Notes: a model not told the origin generated them from the letters alone. A stretch of 64,000 nt of DNA from Apricaphanius iberus (GCA_028564705.1 JAPXFQ010001391.1:124001-188000); one strand, 5' to 3'. Shown: positions 11,301 through 24,282, numbered from the stretch's first letter. A program made the numbers and translations.

Positions 11301-14300
11301 ATATTGCATAATGCAGCTTTAAAAACATAATTTAAAAAAAAACTACATAATTCCTAAAGATGGTCTCGGACCGAAAATTGGAAGAATAAATAATTTATAC
11401 TTTCGCAGATTCAGGCGTTTGGAATTTATTTTCTGTTTTCCGGACTTTTACTCTTAAATCAATGACCTCAAACTGGATTAGCGGTGTTTGCTTGCTCCTT
11501 AAAAGAAAAAAAATATCCACTCCTTGATACCAGTAACCAGTTATCGCTTACAAAGGAAGATCAAGTACAAGATTTAGAAGTGGTTTAGTTCCTATCAGCT
11601 AACAGTTTATTCAATAGATATGAATAAATTATTTATGCATTTAATGTCTGACAATATCCTACTTCCTCTAGCTTTTCAAATCAGTGGGAGTGTTCAGAGA
11701 GGAGCACATCCCCCAGCCCAAAGAGCCCTCCTGTACCCCAAAAAGAAATGACCCGATTTGACTCATCTCCGCCAAGAGATATTGAAAACTCCTGGATGGA
11801 TGAAAGGCAGGGTAGAGACATGTCCCGCCGGGCTTCAGGTTTGTTACACAACACATCCCTCTGTGCAAAAAGAATCTTTCCTTGAACTTAGACATAAGAT
11901 TTTGTCACCTTTGACATTTCTGACATTGTTCTTTTGCTAGCTAAATATTAAGACAGTGAACATGGCTTTGATTTTCAGATTCCAGAGGAGGCAGGGAAAA
12001 AGAAAGTGGCTACTTCTCCCCAGACAGAAGAGGTGATGGAGTGCTGCAGATGGAAGAGGACAACAAGCGTACCTATCGTTATTATGAGAGAGGACATCCC
12101 CTGCCAAGCAACTACGTTCCTGAGCCCAAAGCTTGCGTCCCCTACAGGAATGTCAGCCTTGGACTGCCGTCCCAAAGACGAAATACAGAAACATATATTC
12201 AGGCAACTTGGAGAAGTGAGTCCCCACAGAGGTACACATACCACTCCAACTTCAGACGAGGTACGGACTCAGAGAGGAATTCTCCGACACGTCACAGCTC
12301 TTTGAGTCCAGATCGTTACAGGCTAACTGAATCTCCTGTGGGACTTCAGAGAGGGAGCTCCCGCTGTAGGAGTCAGGCTCGGTCTCATGCCTCATTGCAG
12401 GACTCCTTCCAAATTCAGTCTAACAGTGCTTCATGCCACCCGTCAGGCAGGTCCAGTCCTTCACGCAGGAGGGGTTCTACAGCACATCGCAATGCCTCAG
12501 TACACAGACAAACAGATTCGCCTCTGTCACCGAGTGCTGAATATAAAGACCAAAGGAGCCGAGGGTCAAGGAGTCCATCACAAGCTTCAAATAAACACAG
12601 TTTGGATTCTGAGAAACTCTACAGAAATCTCGAGTCTATATCTCGCAGTGGTTCTTCTGCGGTGAGACAGAACTCATATGAAGGGCTTCAAACTTCTCCT
12701 CAAAGCAGAACGGCTATGAGCAGTTTGGCCAACACTCTGTCCCACAACAGCCGGGAAATGTCACCATGCAGGAATGGCTACAGCCCACAGAGTCACGCCT
12801 CGCTAAGAGAGGCTGACTCAAGAGAGAGCAGGATGAGTCCATCCCAAGGTTCCTGGCAGGGGTCTTCACACTCTTTACTCAATCTCCCACCGTCACGAAG
12901 TTCTACTTCTTTGAGACGGGAAGGGGTAGGTTCCCAGACTCTAGTTGGATCGCCTTCACACATAGCAGTCACAGACTCTAATAAAGGGGTTTCTTCTTGG
13001 CAAGGGTCTTCACACTCTTTACTCAGCTGTTCCCCATCACAAGCTTCCTCTTCTTCAAGACAGAGAGCAGACTCTCAGGTTTCTGCCGGATCACCCTCAC
13101 AATTTGCAGTAATAGACTCTGATAAGGCTAAAGAGGGATTTGGCTCTTGGCAAGGGTCATCACCCTGTTTACTCAGTCGCCCACCACCACAAGGTTCCAA
13201 TTTGTCGAGACAGACAGCGGACCTGCAGGCTGGTGGATCTCCTTCAACCGCTGTGGTAACAGAAACTGTAATGGCTAACAATGGCATTAATAAAGTCAGC
13301 TCTGAAAGAAGCAAGAGCAGTGTCAGGCGAGGAATGGATGCCTTATTGCTCTCCGAACCCAAAAAGACTGTAGTCGATCCTGAAGAGGTACATACATCAG
13401 GATTTTTTCATTCACTTTGGTAAAATTCTTGTCAGCAAATGTTGAATCTGCACAAATTTTTATGAATCCAAGGTAGGGATGACCATAGACGACTACATCC
13501 TACTGGCCGACATACCCAAGATTCAGGTTGAGTCAGAAGAAGATTTTCCGGCACTGAGACGGAGAAATGAGAGTCCTAGTCCCTGTAGGGACCAGAGACA
13601 AAGATCATACAGGTTAGTGGGAAAAGAGGTTTGAGAGGCTTTTCAGGTGTAACAATGGCTTACCATGATGGGAATGTTTAACATGGAACAAAGTATGATA
13701 ATATGGGGATAGGTGACCTGATGGATCATGGCAAAGAAACGGAATAATGCTTTACAGGTTTTTGCAGCATTCCAGCTGGATTTTATGTGATAGCCCAACA
13801 GAAATCAGTGCATAACTGGAAATAGAAAGGGATACATGGTTTAGATCATGATTTTTTGCAAATGGAAAACTGAAAACTGATGTGGACATTTTTATTCAGC
13901 CACCACCTTCCTCTGCAATAGCTGCTTCAGTGGGGTGTGTCTTTAACAGTTTTGCACACCTACAGACTGAAATGTTGGTTTATTCTTTGCAAGATGACTT
14001 AAGCTCAGGCAGATTTGATGGAGTGAATCAGTAAACAACTATTGTCAAGTATTGCTAAGGATTTGAAAAAATCAACTATGGACTTTGACTGTCCCACTCT
14101 TAACACACGAATGTGTGTTGACATGAACTGTTCCATTGTAACTTTTGTTGTGTGTAGTGTCATTGCCCTGCTGCACGAACTGCACAATTTTATTTTCACT
14201 TCATAAATATCTCATTGTTGCTCTATCAAACAGAATCACAAAGTTGTAATGTGCCAAAATATGAAAAACAACAAAAATACTTAATTCATTAAGCAAAGTA

Positions 14301-17300
14301 TGAAAAACTGCATTCATCCATCTGTATTTTTCTAAAGGTATCAAGATGAGACAAGCATCTATATTTCGAGGCAAGAGCAAGAAGAGAGGAGGAGGGGCAG
14401 AGAGAGGGGGAGAGACAGACGAGAAAAATGTCGGGAGCTCGAGACTGGACATTTATCTCGGAGACAATCTGTCACTTCTCTTCACACACAGGTGAGATTC
14501 AGTGTCTGTCCAAGTCTTTGTTAACATGTTGAAACTGCCATTACGTATTCAGTTGTTTTTGGTTCCACTTAAGATCTCAGATCCAAGTGAAAAACTCAGA
14601 TCTTTGAGAGTTGAGGACCGAGCTCTCCCTGAGTGCCCACAGATACAGGTGAGCAGTTTTAGTGCTTCCAGAAACTCTAAATCACACGTGTTCAAAAGAA
14701 AATGGGTCATTTCTGGTACTGTTTTCATGTATTATGTTTATTCCATTTGTTTTGTCTAACTCTGCCCCCTCACTAAAGCTTATTGTGGGGGAAAAAATTA
14801 AAATATTACTCAGCAGTCTGTTTTAGGGCTGCATGTGCATATAATTAATCATCTTTATTAATAGATTCAAGAAAAGTTTTTGCAACAGTTTTTTTCTAAA
14901 CAACTTTTGTTTCCTTGGAGAAGTGATTTTAGAAGGTTTTTTTTCCCCACTTTTCAAAAGTGCTGAGTAAGAGTGTAATTGATAGATATAGAAAACTATG
15001 ACCATATCGCTACCATTTTACTGTGTAGGATGATGTTAAAGTGGGTCACAACCCTTCAAAGATCGTTACAGTCTAATATGCTAAGAGAAATGGTGTGACC
15101 ACGTTTTTGTGGCTTCCTCTTCCTTCTGCACGCTATGCATTACTTCTCTTTTAAGTTCTGTTTCTCTGTCATCGCCTCATGCCATTTGGAAACAACATCT
15201 TGCTTGGTAAGTATTTCAGGGTGTTCTAACAAGGTCTGACAGCTTCTGCTTGTTTTTCAGAGTGATTCTCAAAACTTTTCACAACTTCTTTCTCCTCCTT
15301 TTTCACAGTGATGATAGGGTTCACAGAAACTAAACATCTTCCTGTTTTAGGTCCTCTTTCTGCAAGACTGTTCTTTTTTATGGAGATTAACTGGTTTTTA
15401 TCACCTTTATGCATGTTTCTGACTGCTGTAGCAATGTCAGTTGGACCTATTTGTCTGCTTGACAATTTCCGCTTCTTTTAGTTTCACAATCAAAACTTTG
15501 ATAAAAACCACAGCAGACTGCTTTCTAACCGTTTAGCTCTAATACTTCATTGCAGATGGTGTTATCCGAAGGGCTGGATGTCAAGGCTGGATGAGCAAGG
15601 TAAGGTAAGTACCTGTTTTTAAAGTTCTTCAAGCAAGCTTTTTTTCTCTAACCACTGTTAAAGAACCTGACAAACAGTTTGAACACAGAGAAGCCAAAAG
15701 CCTGTTTTCAATGTGCCCGATTCAGACAACAGACCATGATTGTCTTGGCTGTGTAAAGCTGGTTTCAGGATTTAATCAGTGTTTAAAAATAACATTTCGG
15801 TCAAAATGCATCGCCATAAATTTAGTATTCATTTTGGGATTTTATTCGTGCAATTAAACCATTTTTACAAACAGATTTAAATAGATTTATTGTTTACTAG
15901 AGTTCAGTTCAGTTTAATTCTTGAACCTCAATGTTAGCCGGTTTTATTCATCCCAAAACCTGTTTTAAAGTGTGCTTGATAATCTCATCCTGCTGGAAGA
16001 CAGGATCAAAAGCATGAAGCTATGGTCCTCTTTTTTTATTATTCCTCAAACACTGTGTTAATGCATTCTAGCATCTAGAGCAGACACTGTTTTCTCAGTC
16101 AGTATCCTCTGAATCTGCATTGATGTTAATCATATTAAACCGTGGAAAGTAACACTCCTGTTCGACCATCTTCTACTTTATAAATGCCTTGAGCTCCAAT
16201 GGTTGGTTCCTGGATTATTTCTGAAGATCCATTCATCCATCCCAACTGAATTTCTTTTATTTGAGGGTTAGAGTTTGGGTCAGATGATAGAAACTCAGAT
16301 GTTGATGGATGATTGAACATGGCAAAAATGGCTAGAGCGACTGACTGGTTTTTGGAACGGACAAATCACACTAACATAAACTTTTTAGAATTTATATATT
16401 TGTTCAAGGAAACAAATTAATTGAAAGGTACGAAGTTATGGTTCCACTGCAACTTAAAGAAGCCTAGCTACATATTACAAGGGTTGTATGCAAGGAGTTA
16501 TTTTAATTTATATGTGTACCTTTGAACCAGAGACAAATTAAAACAATTTTTAAATACTTTTTTTACGAAACATGTTGATGATGTTGCCAAATAATGTCAA
16601 GTGGTCAACATCTATTAATTTTCAACAGTGGATGAGACACTGGTTCGTTCTTGGTGACACTTCGCTGAGATACTACAGAGACTCAGAGGCTGAAGAGGTA
16701 TGAACAGATGTCTCACTAACAAAGACGCATACAGTGATTGGCAGAATGTTGTTCTTAATTGGATTTTTTTATTGTTTAACAAAAACTTGAACGTATATGT
16801 GGAGTGGAAAGAGGATTGGAAATTCTTGTAGATAATTGTAACTAAATTGTGTGCCATGCAGTTGGATTATTTCCCATTCACTCTGATACCCAGAAATGAA
16901 CTCCACCACAACAAGCTCTACTCAGTTCTTAGTTGTACATGTCATAAATCTGAACATTATAGTAAAGTGGGGAAATAGGGAGTTAATGTTGCCGGAAACC
17001 CATGAGGTCCGCTAAGATTTTTTTTTTTTTTTTTTTTTTTACAAACCAGGTGGAAGACACAGTGAACATGTGGAAGACAGAGCCCTGGTCTTCTCAAAAA
17101 TTGAATTTGGATTTCATACAAATTGATGTGTATGGTTAAAATCCAACACAGCATATTGCCCTGAATAAGCCACTCCCACAGTCAAACATGATGGTGGAGA
17201 ACAACTATCCTAAACATGCAGCCAAATCTATCAAAAAAATGTTTGGATCAAAGGATATTTATGTGTTTGAATGGCCTAGTCAAATTTCCAGCCTAAATTT

Positions 17301-20300
17301 GATTTATAATCTGTGACTCTGGATTCAATCCAATCTGACTAAATTTGAGTTATTTTGAAAAGAAAATTTGGGCAAAAAGTGTAGTCTTTAGGTGTCCAGA
17401 ACGGATAAAATGATAAAGAAATAGAGTTCAGAAATACCAAACTGATAAAGAAATACCGCACAAGAACTGCAGCTGTGATTGGAGGGAAAGGAAGTTCTAA
17501 AAAAAAAACTTGTCATAAATGAGTTTTGATAGAGTACTGTACAGTTGCCAGCAATGTTTTTTATAAAGATATAAATTATGTATTCTGTGGATTGAACATG
17601 TTAGATTGTTTTAGAATTTTCTGAGATATAATACATAACAGATAAAAAACATTTCACAAGACTCAAAGTCATGGAACAGGAACTACAGTCAAATGTTCTT
17701 CACATTCTGTAAATGGTTGATGAAGCACTGAGTGGTCTCAGGTTAAAATACATTTCTGACTTGCTTCTGAATTATAAACCATGCAAACTCTTTAAATCTT
17801 CAGAGACGTGCTCACCCCTTTTCTTTAAACTATGAAAAAATAGACAATTATTCATCCACTTCACAATTAGGAGCTACCATGTTTATCTTTAACAAGTATA
17901 ATCCAAATGAAAATAATTTTCATGCTTATAAGTTTACACTATGTAAAAGGGGTAAAATGTATTTGTCAAGTATTTAATTTATGTCTGCTTTCAGATTTTG
18001 CAACAGTCATTAGTCTTACCTAATCTTTTTTGGGGTTGTAGCTTTGTTTGTCTAAAAGATAATCTCTTATCTTACAGTTAGATGATTTAGATGGAGAGAT
18101 TGATCTGACAACCTGTGTGAACGTGTCAGACTGTGATGTAGACAAGAACTATGGTCTCCAAATTCAGGTAACTTTTTGTTGTGCAGCATTACTATGCTCA
18201 TATTTTAGAGCATTTTATTAGGTCAAAATACAGTCATCAAGTCATCCCCTTCCTGTGTGTTCTGCCCCTCTTCAGGCCAAAAGAGCAGTGTTCACTCTCT
18301 CTGCTGTAACATCCAGAATCCGTCGGAGCTGGGTGAAGTTACTGAAGCAGGTCATCCAAAACAACACACAGTGAGTACCACCTTGTAATTGGTCTCATTT
18401 GGGGATTACTTAATAGGACAAATCTAAAGAAAGATTACTTAAGTTTTAAAAAAAAGTGTGCGTGTGTGTGCAGCGAGGAAAATGATGAATAAAAAAACCA
18501 AAGACACACTATAATAGTAGGATAAGGATAACTTTTACTTTCTTAAATCACACTAATTCGCTTACCAAACACAACCTAAAATGATAGTTCAAGATCCTTG
18601 AAGAAAGGTTGTGTTAACATCTTTTAAGTAAGTGTTTTCTTGGGTGTAAATGCCATACATATTTTGTTCGAGGTAGATAAATGATGGAGCAACCAACTCA
18701 TATCTCCATTTTTGTGTAAGTGATTATGGTTTCTCTGTAAGTAACTTTTCAATGTGAACACGAGTGGAGTCATATTAAAACGATAGATGATCTGCTTTGG
18801 TTTTTGCATCCTCTCAGTACACAGAACAGAAACACAATTTTTACAGAAAAAATATTTACATCATAGACAAGAACAGAGTACTTTGCACTTAATCATATTA
18901 AAGTACAGAAAAAGTGGCATACCCCAGGTTGTAATGTGTAACAGAGCAGGCTACTGAAAGATTTTTAAAAAATTAAAAATATTTATAAATATGTACAGAA
19001 TGTGCATTGTACCTGTGCATTAAAAAAGTAAATGTGTAACTTCCAATAAGTTAGTAGATATAAACTGAGAAAAATAATGTGCAAGTTATAGCAGTAAAAT
19101 TGTTGTTCAGTTGGTTAGTGCAAATTAGGGCACAGAATCTCACTTTAAAAGCTCCACAACTATCCTATAAACTTGACTAAAAAACGGGATAACTTAATGA
19201 AGTTAACAAATTTCTAAACAGACATCATATCAATTATAATTCTGAATTGAAAAAATGAATATAAGGTGCAAATGAAATTTTTTTCCATCAGATTTCCCAC
19301 ACATGCTGCTTTGATTTGGTTACTGCTTAAATTTGGTTGGAAATAGATATATGATGAATAAATAAATAAACACAATTCTTTTTCTGGTGCATCATGTTGT
19401 TATGATTTAAAATTGTCAAAGTAATTTAACTAAGAAGTGTTCAAGTGTCCAGAATCTTTTTGTAATTAGTTGGTCAGTCTCCCCTGAACCGCCTCTATTG
19501 TCTGTCTTTGGACATGTAACTGTACTCTTATGTATTCCCTGTTATTCTGACCCCAGCCAATCAGATTCAAGCAGTGAGAAAGAGAATCCCCACTCTCGGA
19601 GACTGTCGTCAAGCCAACGGCCGCCTCGGTTCCCCTGCAAGGACTCTAGCCGTGAACCTGCCACTTGTATCTACAACACTGTTGAGTCGAACACCAACAG
19701 GCACCCAACACCAGAGGCCAGTCCAGAGAGAGACCTTTCTCCGGTCGCTCAGAGGGAAGAAGGAGAAGGCTGGGACCGCGAGCAAGCAAAGAGACTGGAA
19801 GAGAGGAACAGGTGGTTTGAAGAAGGGGTTCCGCTCAGTGAGATGAGCAGCAGGTGGGACTCCATGGAGCTCAAGAAGGGGAGCGTTCAAGTCCCTGTTA
19901 ATGATACCATAGACTCTGAAGTCAATAAGAAGTGGACAGAATTTGAGATGTCATATAGGGACATAGGTGCCCAGTCTCTCACTGGAGTCCAGGCCCATCA
20001 ATCAAGTTCTCCAGACCTGTCAGAGTCTCTAGTTTGTTCTCAAACTTATCAACCGAGTCCAGATTTGGTGAATCACACTTGTATGCCCTCTTCAGGCAAG
20101 GATGTTTTATCAGTAAATAGCCAAATCCTTCAAACTAACAAAGCTGAAGCTCTTCAAAAGGAGGTAAGATAGTATTCTTTTAAGTAGGAGAATATAAAAC
20201 TCCACAAGCTGTAAACCCAATCGTTTGTGTGTCTGTGCATATCAACAACTCAGACCATCTCTCTTTGAAAACAGGCTGAAAGCATCGGAAGGGTTCATCA

Positions 20301-23300
20301 AGCCATGGGGATAGATTTTGACAGTCCTTGTGGCCCTGGAGCCCCGTGTAGGGCTAAGCTGAAAGCCATGGAAGCAGCCCATCAACGGGCACTGCAGGAA
20401 CTGCAGGAGAAGCATGCCAGAGAGAAGAAGGAACTAGAAGAAAAGAGTGGCCGCATGCTACAAGAAGAGTGCCAGGCAGCGGATAAAGGTTGGCTCATAA
20501 GTAGTATCATACAAGGGATGTCCCAATTGGAATTTATTGACTTAATTCTAATCCAAGCCATTTAAGAGAAGAGATACAGAGTTACAGTTTGAGAAACCAT
20601 TAAAATCTATGTCTAGTATATGCAGTAAAATATTTTTAAATGATTTTTTATTTCATTGTGTACATTAGCATAGTGATATTATCCCACTTAATTGTCCCAC
20701 CGATAAAGTTTAGGATGTGGCAGTGTATTTTTTCTCAGCAGGGGGAGATATTTTGTCCCAAATAGAGTTTCTATAGGTTAACCTCGACATGTTTATCCAG
20801 CATGTTTAAACTAGTTCACAAATCTAATATGCTGTTTTGAGAATGCATCACCCAAAACATGTATAGCTTTATCATTTTTTCCTGCAGATATTTCATGGAG
20901 ATCTCATAAATTTTTATGTTGCATGGTTAGCTAAAGAAGCATTCTAATTCTTGCAAGTTTCCCCCCAGTTTTGATATGACTTGTTGATAAGTCAACTAAG
21001 AATTTGTTTCAGTTTTTCTTGTTCATCATGTCCAGACAAAACAAATAGACAACGCTGTCCTGATTCATAAGCTTAGCGCATTGCTAAGGATTCAGCTATT
21101 TTCTTCTAAGTTCTCCTGGGACAGCTGGGGATATCTAAGGAATGCATGCAGAGCAGGGCACATGATAGACACACAGGAAGTGTGCATCATTATAAAGGAT
21201 GAGAAATACTTCTATTGTTAGAGAAAAGTTTCATTTAAAAATGTTTAATTTGAAAATGTTTAATTAGAAAAGTAAGAATGAGTGATGTGGACTTTACATG
21301 GTATTTATTGTGATGATGAGAAAAAATACAAAACTATCTCAAAAATCATCACAATTTAAAACTTCATGCAGTCAGAGCCCCATAAACACAATTACTACTC
21401 TAAACATAAAGTGCAGTCATTATCCAATATGCTACCTCACTAAATAATATATATATTATAGTGTAGCTCTAGGTTTAAATAGCACACAATAATCATATTT
21501 TTATAATACATTGTCAACTACTTTGTTATCATAATAAACAGTATGATAACTGTCCATCCATAGTGGCCAGCCTATAAAACAACTTGGCCATGCAGCAGCA
21601 AGGGGGTGCAGCTGAAAAAATCCTGTAACATTTTTATTGGGACGGTAGCCTGGTGGTGGATCTGGACATACCTAGATCACACTTTTAGCATGTAGTGTGA
21701 CGCTGCTGCTTCCTTCAAGGCTTTCCTTCCATAACTGTATGACAATTGTGTACAGACAATTGGTGAGTTTTCAACCTAATTAACTAATTCTTATTAAAGC
21801 TGTGGAGGCACTAAAAGCTGCTCACAGGGATGAGTTGGAGCGAGAAGTGGAGAAGGCCAGAAGGCTCAATGGAGGAGCATTACACATGGATTCCTCCGAC
21901 AGAGCTCATATGTAAGTTTATTCTCAGCACTCTGCTCTGCTGCTGATAAAAGCAACTTCCTTCCAGGTTCCTGCTGCAAGACTGAGATGTTCCTAACTCT
22001 ATAACAAACCTCCATATGATGATGCTTTACATTTCAGTTCTGAACTTTGTGTGTTTGTATCCATTAGGCCTCAGGCCGATGTCTTAAACAGCGAGTTAAA
22101 TGAGCTATCAGAACGCTACTCTCAGAAGTGCCTTGAGTTGAAAAGCACTGAGCAGAACAGCAACAGTCGAGAGACTGAGCTCAACAACAAGAAGAAAGAG
22201 ATGGAGCAGCTACAGAGAGAAAACCAGGTTGCTGGAAATGAGATTCTCTTTAGATCTCCAAAAATAGGATCACATTATTAACTTTTAAATGTTTGTGCTA
22301 ACACATTCTATTTTTTAGGAGTTGAAGATGAAGCTGGCAGAAGAAATCAGTCGAATGAGATATTTCATTACGGGCCAGAGGTCTGAGGCCATTTCACTTT
22401 GCAAAAACGAGGCAACTCCTTCCAATTTAGAGGTACATAGGAATAAAAGAACTTTTTTTTTACTCTTCTGAAATTATTTGAACTAAACATAATCAAATGT
22501 TTCACAGTTAAATTGCCTTTCCATACCAATCATTGGAAGCAAAAAAGTCCAACCATTTAAGCACTGCAGTTCTGAATGCATAAATAAGTCAAAGTAGTTT
22601 ACTTTGTCCACATCAATACCTCCACCCAAAAACACTATCAACTGCTCCCCTCTGTTTTGAAATTCTGCCCTCCGTATTGGATGTGTGGTCAGAAACATGC
22701 TGCTTCTTATATACTGCCGCCTCCTGGACAAATTAATGTACTGCACATCTGGAGCAGATTAATCCTGAATTTATGAGATGCCAATGTAAGAGACCCCCCT
22801 CCCCCCCCCCCCCCCCAAAAAAAAAAAAAAACAAAGAAAAAGCTGACACGCCCAATGATAATTGACTTGATAATTTCATAAACGAAAATGTTTGCTGACT
22901 TTATGAATAAACATAGAATTCAGAACTTGCTGCCTTTATTTTCTATTTCTCAAAAGTAATCAATACCTGTTTTTCTAAACCAACATTTTCAATAATGGTT
23001 TGTGCAAATATAACTTTTATTTTTTATCAAAACTGAATTTCTTTTATAGTTTTGTTTGTCTCAGCAAAATAAAATATTCGACCAAGTAATTAAACTACTT
23101 CCCCTTTATATCTCATTTCGTCTTAGCATTAGAATTTGAGTTATGCATTAATGGCACAAACTATTTTTTACATCCAATACATTTTGGATAACTACAATAA
23201 GCTTAGCTGAGAATTAGTTCAGAAGAATGATTGGTACATATGCCCGTTTTGTAAGATGAAATTGTGAGAAGTTACATGTTTTTTTTTCTTTCAGACATTG

Positions 23301-24282
23301 TTGAGGGCAAAGGAAAATGAGGTGCAGTATCTCAAAAAAGAAATCAGCTGTCTACAAAATGAAGTGCAAACGCTTATGAAGGTATGCCAGAATTATCTTG
23401 AGATAAAATTTCTTGCACAAACCCTTTTTCCTTTGATGTATTTTATTACACTCATATGTGAAAGATCGTCATAAAGTAACTTTTTTGAAATTGGAAAAAA
23501 ATTTGTTTAATAAGGTTTTTTTCAAGCTAAAATTTGAAAGCAGTAGAATGTATTTCTATTCACAAAGCAGGGTTAGGTCATAAAACATATTTTTACAGTT
23601 CTAAGCATCTCAAGATTCAGTCCACCATCTGAAAATGGAAAGAGAATGCCACAGATGAAAACTAACAAGACATTGCCTTTGTAAAAGATTGACAAGAAAG
23701 CAACTGTTGAGATAAAGCCCTAAGGAGACACGACAAACATGTAGAAGAAGGTGCTCTGGTGAAACTTTTTGCACTACATTTAAAAGGCTTTCTCAGAAGA
23801 CCAACACTGCATATTACCAATAACACATCATCCCCATGATAAAATATGGTATTGGCAGCACTGTGCTGTGGGGATATTTTTCTTAAACAGGGACAGCGAA
23901 CCATGTCATGCTAAGAGCAGAGGTTAACCTCCAAACAGGACAATGACCCAAAACTTCTGCAACAATAGGATGATTCAGATCAAAGCATTTTTTTTTCCAA
24001 TATCAATGTATCCTTTTGTCCTCCACTTCACAATTGTGTTGGCCTTTTATACAAAAATGTTTAAAAGACAGGTATGAATATTTTTACAAAGGAACTGTAT
24101 TCAGGAGTTTCCAAACACCTTTATGTTTGCTACAGGAAAAAGAAGCCATCTACAAACTGTATAAGGAGGCCTATGTTGAACTGAGTGACATGAGGGGTCG
24201 GAGTCAGCTGGAGCTGGGCTCCCTTAATGAGCACTTGAAACTGGCCAATGCTGCACTGCAGGAGGGGGGTAGACAGACATAA
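8377..24282 (+). CDS. triobp: TRIO and F-actin-binding protein, long form
   Basis: F-actin bundling protein; in vertebrates the long forms build hair-cell stereocilia rootlets. Exons: 8377-8535, 10153-10328, 11672-11838, 11979-13387, 13473-13612, 14338-14491, 14574-14648, candidate 15261-15307, 15556-15604, 16629-16697, 18078-18167, 18276-18370, 19557-20163, 20275-20488, 21800-21911, 22068-22227, 22319-22432, 23295-23381, 24136-24282. Phases close throughout if the candidate exon is used, giving about 1356 residues. The start matches the long-isoform N-terminus: Cys10, then CxxC at 23-26 and His31/33. A disordered Ser/Arg-rich region with tandem repeats lies in the 1.4 kb exon. A PH domain spans about 776-876, and a C-terminal coiled coil contains [12 protein letters not shown] and [10 protein letters not shown], diagnostic of TRIOBP over its relative MPRIP. 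The first coding exon could be preceded by unseen non-coding exons. Confidence 0.93.
10600..10880 (+). repeat. LINE 3'-region-like interspersed repeat in a triobp intron
   Basis: The stretch containing CTGGGAGCTGGTTCCACAAG, then AGAGGAGCCTGATAACTAAGG and GTAAACCTGCAGTCTGAGAG, is of a kind I recognise as widespread in teleost genomes, resembling the 3' portion of L2/Rex-type LINEs. No coding remains and ends are approximate. Confidence 0.5.
12851..13270 (+). repeat. triobp: Three tandem coding repeats in triobp
   Basis: Inside the large exon, a unit of about 48-50 residues occurs three times in tandem, starting near 12851, 12997 and 13147. Each begins with a form of SWQGSS followed by a Leu-Leu pair, then a Ser/Arg-rich stretch, GSPS and a V-x-x-S/T segment. 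DNA identity between units is still visible (GGCAAGGGTCTTCACACTC in unit 2 and close variants in 1 and 3). Mammalian TRIOBP-4/5 has basic Ser-rich repeats at the equivalent place that bind and bundle F-actin. The equivalence is inferred from position and composition, not sequence identity. Confidence 0.75.
13757..14200 (-). mobile_element. Degenerate Tc1-like transposon in a triobp intron
   Basis: The left part has the TTTTATGTGATAG-CCAAC and GATACATGGTTT motifs of the Tc1-like terminal repeats. The right part reads on the minus strand as transposase sequence (reverse of CTATGGACTTTGACTG and CATTGCCCTGCTGC). Many changes and no long frame: inactive. Confidence 0.6.
15150..15480 (-). pseudogene. 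Unidentified reverse-strand coding-like frame, probably frameshifted
   Basis: On the minus strand a frame reads from about 15475 ([15 protein letters not shown]...) to about 15235 and then meets a TAG. A one-base shift keeps a protein-like sequence ([20 protein letters not shown]...) down to a TAA near 15151. The combined sequence of about 110 residues is hydrophilic, with a [11 protein letters not shown] segment. I do not recognise it. It lies inside a triobp intron and has no visible poly(A) tract, so it could be an old retrocopy fragment, an antisense exon, or chance. Confidence 0.35.
15261..15307 (+). other. triobp: Candidate 47-nt triobp exon
   Basis: The exon ending at 14648 finishes in phase 0, but the one starting at 15556 needs two carried-over bases, so they cannot join directly. 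The segment 15261-15307 has a good acceptor (TGTTTTTCAG), an open frame [15 protein letters not shown] plus two bases, and a weak GTGATG donor. Its 47 nt repair the frame exactly. It overlaps an unexplained reverse-strand frame. An alternative is that the PH-domain exons are reached from a separate promoter, as in short TRIOBP isoforms. Confidence 0.4.
16870..17515 (+). mobile_element. Tc1-like transposon relic in a triobp intron
   Basis: Plus-strand transposase remnants are readable, with CACTCCCACAGTCAAACATG, GATGGTGGAG and later TCCAGCCTAAATTTG plus CAATCCAATCTGACT in the order found in Tc1 DDE domains. Stops and indels abound. A 23-base T run at 17018-17040 interrupts it. Confidence 0.6.
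17018..17040 (+). repeat. Homopolymer T tract
   Basis: An uninterrupted run of 23 T lies in an intron of triobp, within a Tc1-like relic. The true length may differ because such runs are prone to sequencing error. Confidence 0.9.
22795..22831 (+). repeat. C-run followed by A-run
   Basis: About 22 bases almost entirely C pass straight into 15 A within a triobp intron. This is a low-complexity junction that is likely polymorphic and hard to assemble. Confidence 0.9.
23550..24070 (+). mobile_element. Tc1-like transposon relic in the last triobp intron
   Basis: The plus strand shows Tc1 transposase landmarks in order: GTAGAAGAAGGTGCTCTGGT, GTGCTGTGGGGATATTTTTC, AACAGGGACAG, CAGGACAATGACCCAAAAC and GATCAAAGCA, then the terminal-repeat motif CCTCCACTTCACAATTGTG. 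The frame is broken repeatedly. Confidence 0.7.

Larger units (their letters stand above)
15556..18370 (+). other. triobp: PH-domain exons of triobp
   Basis: Four exons (15556-15604, 16629-16697, 18078-18167, 18276-18370) encode the pleckstrin-homology fold. Visible landmarks are KGWMSRLDE at the start, [20 protein letters not shown], the DLDGEIDL strand and a final helix [13 protein letters not shown] with the conserved Trp. In TRIOBP/Tara this domain sits in front of the coiled coil and is shared by short and long isoforms. Confidence 0.93.

Noticed and set aside
13075..13362. 95-codon minus-strand frame
   Set aside because: It is the complement of the triobp repeat exon, which has proper phase and family similarity.
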